A stretch of 7,888 nucleotides of DNA from Chloroflexota bacterium (GTDB lineage: Bacteria > Chloroflexota > Dehalococcoidia > SM23-28-2 > RBG-16-64-32). Made by a program: the position numbers and the translations under genes. Within the stretch, counting starts at the first letter, position 1; each line of letters starts with the position of its first letter. The notes beneath the pieces are model-generated. The model was not told where the DNA came from, made no database searches, and was given only the letters and a program-made list of their open reading frames with translations. Positions 4,518 to 7,888 of this stretch are shown piece after piece. The stretch is taken from positions 1 to 7,888 of the forward strand of contig VBJS01000194.1 of assembly GCA_005880055.1 (NCBI GenBank). The letters run 5' to 3'.

Positions 4518-7096
4518 CGCAGGCGAAAGAACGCAAAGAGCTGACCTTGCCTGTCGCCGGGATGACCTGCGCCGCCTGCGTGCGCCGCGTGGAGAAGGCG
4601 CTCACGTCGATCCCCGGCGTGGAAGGGGCGACGGTGAACCTCGGCGCCGGCAAAGCGGGCGTGACCTACGACCCGCGCGCCTGCGGGCCGGACGAGATGC
4701 AGAAGAGCATCGAGGAGATCGGCTACCAGGTACCGTTGGCGTCGATGGAGCTGCTGGTGCTCGGCATGACGCCGGGGCACTGCGACATCATCATCGGCGG
4801 CGCGCTACGCAACATGCCGGGCGTGAAGTCTGTGGTCATCAACCCAGCGACGGACACTGTCTCGGTTCAGTTCCTCGATTCGCTCGTGTCCGGGTGGAAA
4901 ATCAAGAAGACGATTCGGTCCCTCGGCTATGAAGTCCACGACAAGGGCGAGGGACAGGACTCCGCAGACCGTGAGCGCCACCTCCGGAGCCAGGAGATCC
5001 GCCGGCAACTGACCAACCTGCTGATCGCCTGGCCTTTGGCTGCCATCGTGATGCTGGGCACCTTCAGCGATTACGAGCCGCTCAATGGCATCGTTCCCTC
5101 CTTCCTCGGCGAGAAGCTGGTGCTGTTTGCCCTCACCACCCCGCTCGTCCTGGGACCGGGCCGGCAGTTCTTCGTCCACTCCTGGAACGGCCTGCGTCGC
5201 GGCGTGACGGACATGAACCTGCTCTACGCCACCGGCATCGGCGCCGCTTACTTGATAGCCGTCATCAACACCTTCTTCCCGGACGCCGGCTTCGGCGGCG
5301 AGCGAGCGACGTTCTACGAGGCGGCAGCGCTGCTGGTAGCCTTCATCGTCCTCGGGCGCTACCTGGAGGCGGTCACGCGCGGCCGCACTTCCGCCGCTAT
5401 CCGCAAGCTGATGGACCTGCAACCGAAGCGGGCCCGTGTATTGCGGGACGGCGTGGAGCATGTTCTCCCCGCGGACGAGGTCGAGCCGGACGACATCATC
5501 GCAGTGCGGCCGGGCGAGAGCATCGCCGTGGACGGCGTGGTACTGGACGGCTACTCCGCGCTGGACGAGTCGATGCTCACGGGCGAGAGCATTCACGTTG
5601 AGAAGAAGGCCGGCGATGCCGTGACGGCCGGGACGATCAACAAGACGGGGGCCTTCACTTTCCGCGCGACCAGGGTTGGCGCCGAGACGGCGCTGGCCCA
5701 GATCATAAAGCTGGTGGAGGATGCGCAGACAACCAAGGCGCCCATCCAAGCGCTGGCCGACAGAGTGGCGGGTCACTTCATACTCGGCGTCCACGCGCTG
5801 GCGCTGGCTGTGTTCCTCTTCTGGTTCTTCGCCGGCTACGACCTCTTCTTCGACGCCAGCACGCGGCTGCTTCTGACCCCATACGAGCTGAAGGACCTGG
5901 AAGTATTCGGCTTCGCGCTGCTGGTTTCCGTGACTGTGCTCGTCATCTCCTGCCCCTGCGCCGTGGGCCTTGCCACGCCCGCAGCGATGATGGCGGGCAC
6001 CGGCAAGGCGGCGGAGTTCGGAATTCTGTTCAAGGGAGCGGATGCCGTCGAGGCGGCAGCCGGCATCCAGGTCGTGGTGCTGGACAAGACAGGCACTCTC
6101 ACCAAGGGCGAACCCTCCCTGACCGATGTAATCTCAGGCAGCGGAGGCGACGAAGAATTGCTTCACCTGGCGGCGTCCGTGGAAGCCCGCTCCGAGCACC
6201 CGCTCGGGGAAGCCATCGTGCGCGGGGCGGCTGAACGGGGTATCCAGCCAGCGGCTGTCCAGGTATTCAACTCAATACCGGGCCAGGGCCTCGAAGCCGA
6301 AGTTGACGGGCGGCAGGTCATCCTCGGCAACCAGCGCTTGATGGAAGAGCGGGGAGTGAACATCCGCGCGTTCCTTGACGAGGCCGGGCGGCTTGAGGCG
6401 GACGGCAAAAGCGTGGTGCTCCTCGCGACCGGTGGCAGTGCTTTGGGGTTGCTGGCCGTGGCAGACACCGTTAAGGAGACGTCCGCTGAGGCGGTACGCG
6501 AGCTGAAGCAGCTCGGCCTCGAAGTCGCCATGATTACCGGCGATAACCGGCGGACGGCAGACGCCATCGCCGGCCGCCTCGGGATCGAGCGCGTCCTCGC
6601 TGAGGTGCTGCCGGGCGACAAGGCGGCTGAGGTGCGGCGGCTCCAGGAAAACGGCCGCCGCGTCGCCATGGTCGGGGACGGCGTCAACGACGCCCCGGCG
6701 CTGGCCCAGGCGGACGTGGGGATCGCCATCGGCTCCGGCACGGACGTTGCCAAGGAGGCCGGCCGGGTGGTCCTCATCCGCGACGACGTGCTGGATGTGG
6801 TGGCGGCGGTACAGGTGGCCCGCCAGACGATCCGGCTGGTGAAGCAGAACCTGCTTTGGGCGTTCGGCTACAACGCGGCGGCAATCCCGTTGGCGGCCGG
6901 GGTCCTCTACCCCTTCTTCTCGCAGATCGTAAGCCCGGAGCTGGCGGCGCTGCTGATGGCGACGAGCAGCTTCTCGGTGACGATGAACACGCTGCGCATG
7001 CGCGATTACCGCCCTCCGGTGAAGCGCGGGCCGCCCAGCAGCTCGCCGGAGCCGGCCCGGCCGCAGCCTGCCCCTGCGCTGGAGGCCGGCGGATGA
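4514..7096 (+). CDS. copA: Cu(I)-exporting P1B-1-type ATPase CopA
   Basis: An 860-residue inner-membrane pump that uses ATP to move Cu(I) out of the cytoplasm. The start is GTG 4514, six bases after GAGGG (4503-4507), overlapping the DinB stop as GTGA; homology begins at once with the metal-binding domain GMTCAAC (16-22). A second such domain (about 78-141) has GMTPGHC, with the first Cys replaced by Pro87. About eight membrane helices follow. Hallmarks are the TGE loop (356-358), the CPC copper site in helix 6 (480-482), the phosphorylated Asp524 in DKTGTLT, the nucleotide-binding SEHPLGEA with His562-Pro563, and GDGVNDAP (721-728). Tyr786-Asn787 in helix 7 and MATSS (815-819) in helix 8 complete the Cu(I)-specific P1B-1 signature. 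The outer loop between helices 5 and 6 is long (about 441-465), and the C-terminus is a proline-rich tail (833-860). It probably depends on CsoR for regulation. Confidence 0.96.
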   Translation: MTQAKERKELTLPVAGMTCAACVRRVEKALTSIPGVEGATVNLGAGKAGVTYDPRACGPDEMQKSIEEIGYQVPLASMELLVLGMTPGHCDIIIGGALRNMPGVKSVVINPATDTVSVQFLDSLVSGWKIKKTIRSLGYEVHDKGEGQDSADRERHLRSQEIRRQLTNLLIAWPLAAIVMLGTFSDYEPLNGIVPSFLGEKLVLFALTTPLVLGPGRQFFVHSWNGLRRGVTDMNLLYATGIGAAYLIAVINTFFPDAGFGGERATFYEAAALLVAFIVLGRYLEAVTRGRTSAAIRKLMDLQPKRARVLRDGVEHVLPADEVEPDDIIAVRPGESIAVDGVVLDGYSALDESMLTGESIHVEKKAGDAVTAGTINKTGAFTFRATRVGAETALAQIIKLVEDAQTTKAPIQALADRVAGHFILGVHALALAVFLFWFFAGYDLFFDASTRLLLTPYELKDLEVFGFALLVSVTVLVISCPCAVGLATPAAMMAGTGKAAEFGILFKGADAVEAAAGIQVVVLDKTGTLTKGEPSLTDVISGSGGDEELLHLAASVEARSEHPLGEAIVRGAAERGIQPAAVQVFNSIPGQGLEAEVDGRQVILGNQRLMEERGVNIRAFLDEAGRLEADGKSVVLLATGGSALGLLAVADTVKETSAEAVRELKQLGLEVAMITGDNRRTADAIAGRLGIERVLAEVLPGDKAAEVRRLQENGRRVAMVGDGVNDAPALAQADVGIAIGSGTDVAKEAGRVVLIRDDVLDVVAAVQVARQTIRLVKQNLLWAFGYNAAAIPLAAGVLYPFFSQIVSPELAALLMATSSFSVTMNTLRMRDYRPPVKRGPPSSSPEPARPQPAPALEAGG

Positions 7097-7347
7097 AGCT
7101 GCAGGCGAAGGACGCCGGCCTGTTGAGCACGGTCGCCTATACGGCCGGCTCGCTGCTCGCTGCCCTGATCTTCTTGCTCGCCACAGTCCTCACCGGCGAC
7201 TACGGCTGGGTCTCACGGATCGGCGGCGCGGTTTGGATATTCGCTCTTTCGATGATCATTCTGATGCCTACGGTCACGCCGCTGGTGCGCGGGCGCCTGG
7301 AGCCGGGGTACCAGCCGCCGCCCGCGGAGGAACACACGAGGCATTGA
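7093..7347 (+). CDS. Small two-helix membrane protein coupled to copA
   Basis: An 84-residue protein whose ATG (7093-7095) overlaps the copA stop as ATGA, with GGAGG (7081-7085) seven bases before it; this strongly suggests translational coupling to copA. Two hydrophobic segments are seen, about 13-34 (TVAYTAGSLLAALIFLLATV) and 43-64 (IGGAVWIFALSMIILMPTVT), joined by a short loop GDYGWVSR. A basic patch (RGR) and a proline-rich hydrophilic tail (PGYQPPPAEEHTRH) follow. It has no Cys; the only possible metal ligands outside the helices are the His81/His84 pair at the C-terminus. The second helix and the following TPLVRGRLE weakly recall small DUF1634-type membrane proteins, but I do not recognise the family with confidence. 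The context suggests a CopA accessory or stabilising subunit, which is inference. Confidence 0.75.
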   Translation: MKLQAKDAGLLSTVAYTAGSLLAALIFLLATVLTGDYGWVSRIGGAVWIFALSMIILMPTVTPLVRGRLEPGYQPPPAEEHTRH

Positions 7348-7364
7348 ACTGCCAGATATCGTGT

Positions 7365-7455
7365 GTAGGGTTGAGCAACTATCATTTTCACGGAGTTACC
7401 CCCTCTACAGCCGGTGGTTGATACTGCTTACCTGTCTGAGTTGCTCAACCCCTAC
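7365..7455. repeat. Long inverted repeat between convergent genes
   Basis: The left arm GTAGGGTTGAGCAAC (7365-7379) and right arm GTTGCTCAACCCCTAC (7440-7455) are reverse complements over 15 bases, except for one extra C/G in the right arm. They enclose 60 bases, with no reading frame and no U-tract after either arm. It lies 17 bases after the small membrane protein's stop and 24 bases before the acetyltransferase stop on the other strand. It could be a miniature inverted-repeat element or transposon relic, or a large hairpin shared by the two transcripts. I see no target-site duplication. The rest of the 7348-7479 intergenic stretch is unremarkable apart from a GC-rich palindrome near 7460-7479. 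Confidence 0.6.
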
Positions 7456-7479
7456 GGATGCGCGTAAACCGCGGCGCGC

Positions 7480-7888
7480 CTAATACCAGTCAGGGCAGTA
7501 CGGGGGATAAGTGACCGAGAAGGCTTCCGCCATCGCTGTCAGCGCTTCCGGGCGGTTCACCTTCATCCAGCCGTTTAACGCTAACATTTCGGGCGTGCGA
7601 TAGCCGGTAAAGATCGGCGCCAGCGCGTTCGCGCTCAGTTCAACGTCCGCCTCGCCGTCGGCGCGCTCGGCGTTCATCCGTCCGTCTACCGCCTCGATAC
7701 GCCAGGTGCCGGCATTCCACGGGGCTGAAGGATCGTCGATCCGTAGCGTGAAGGAGACCAGCCGCTCGCCGGCGTAGGGGCGCATGCCGACGGCGCGCTC
7801 CAGATCAACAAGCCTGAGCATCGGTCCTTCGGCTAGCTCCGCCTGCACTCTACGTGGATCTTCCACCAGGTCCCGGAAAGAGTCTTCC
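7480..7888 (-). CDS. C-terminal part of an Eis-like GNAT acetyltransferase (SCP2-like domain), partial
   Basis: The frame is open from the right window edge to TAG at 7482-7480, giving about 135 residues, and clearly continues outside the window. GTG 7866 lies inside the frame, with coding-like residues EDSFRDL before it, so it is not the start. The visible part matches the C-terminal sterol-carrier-like domain of Eis-type N-acetyltransferases: MLRLVDLERAVGMRPYAGE, then APWNAGTWRIE, a strand-rich stretch with DVELSANALAPIFTGY, and a final PPYCPDWY. In Eis the C-terminal carboxylate of an aromatic residue enters the active site, and this protein likewise ends in an aromatic residue (Tyr). The catalytic GNAT domain is not in view. 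Such enzymes acetylate amines of small molecules, in some cases aminoglycosides; the substrate here is unknown. It is convergent with the copper operon, so probably unrelated to it. Confidence 0.8.
   Translation of the reverse strand, partial: EDSFRDLVEDPRRVQAELAEGPMLRLVDLERAVGMRPYAGERLVSFTLRIDDPSAPWNAGTWRIEAVDGRMNAERADGEADVELSANALAPIFTGYRTPEMLALNGWMKVNRPEALTAMAEAFSVTYPPYCPDWY

Noticed and set aside
4805..5794. 329-codon open frame on the minus strand inside copA
   Set aside because: It is antisense to conserved CopA helices and the TGE loop, has no recognisable domain, and long shadow frames are expected in GC-rich DNA.
7348..7479. Intrinsic terminator for the copper operon
   Set aside because: The inverted repeat has a 60-base loop and neither arm is followed by a T-run, so a standard terminator cannot be claimed.
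7460..7479. GCGCG/CGCGC hairpin as a terminator of the acetyltransferase gene
   Set aside because: The stem is only five bases with no T-tract; palindromes of this size are common by chance in GC-rich sequence.
1..7888. tRNA, rRNA, CRISPR array or complete insertion sequence
   Set aside because: No cloverleaf-like segment, no spaced repeat array and no transposase-like protein was found on either strand.

Overview
The window is GC-rich bacterial chromosome. It holds gyrA on the minus strand (112-2698), a tightly packed five-gene copper-response operon on the plus strand (3102-7347), and the C-terminal part of an Eis-like acetyltransferase gene on the minus strand (7480 to the right edge). 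The GyrA N-terminus, the compact CsoR/CopA pair and the Eis-type SCP2 domain fit a Chloroflexota (Dehalococcoidia-like) genome, perhaps a metagenome bin. That placement is an impression from protein resemblance, not a search result.

Region 1-2698: gyrA fills almost all of it and is broken by one frameshift near 1303-1309, where about 15 residues of the linker before the C-terminal DNA-wrapping domain also appear to be missing. Left of gyrA, a reading frame with a membrane-protein-like start runs off the window edge. Region 2699-3101 is a 403-base divergent intergenic region. It holds a perfect -10 box for gyrA, a possible dispersed-repeat remnant, and a clear sigma70-type promoter for the copper operon with a GC-rich palindromic candidate CsoR operator around the predicted transcription start.

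Region 3102-7347: the order is csoR (Cu(I) sensor), a class I SAM methyltransferase, a DinB/YfiT-family protein, copA (P1B-1 Cu(I)-exporting ATPase) and a small two-helix membrane protein. Gaps are 13 and 10 bases, followed by two 4-base stop/start overlaps, so this reads as one translationally coupled unit. The likely logic is that copper releases CsoR from the promoter and CopA then exports Cu(I). The methyltransferase and the DinB-type putative metal/thiol enzyme are the unexplained members and the most interesting part of the window. The DinB gene carries a frameshift that joins its first half in frame to copA, producing a false 1016-residue fusion. Its true second half lies in another frame and ends in a stop that overlaps the copA GTG start.

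Region 7348-7479 lies between convergent genes and holds a long, nearly perfect inverted repeat (arms 7365-7379 and 7440-7455) around 60 bases. It may be a tiny mobile-element relic or an RNA structure. Two coding genes broken in similar ways within 8 kb raise the question of assembly error versus real variation.
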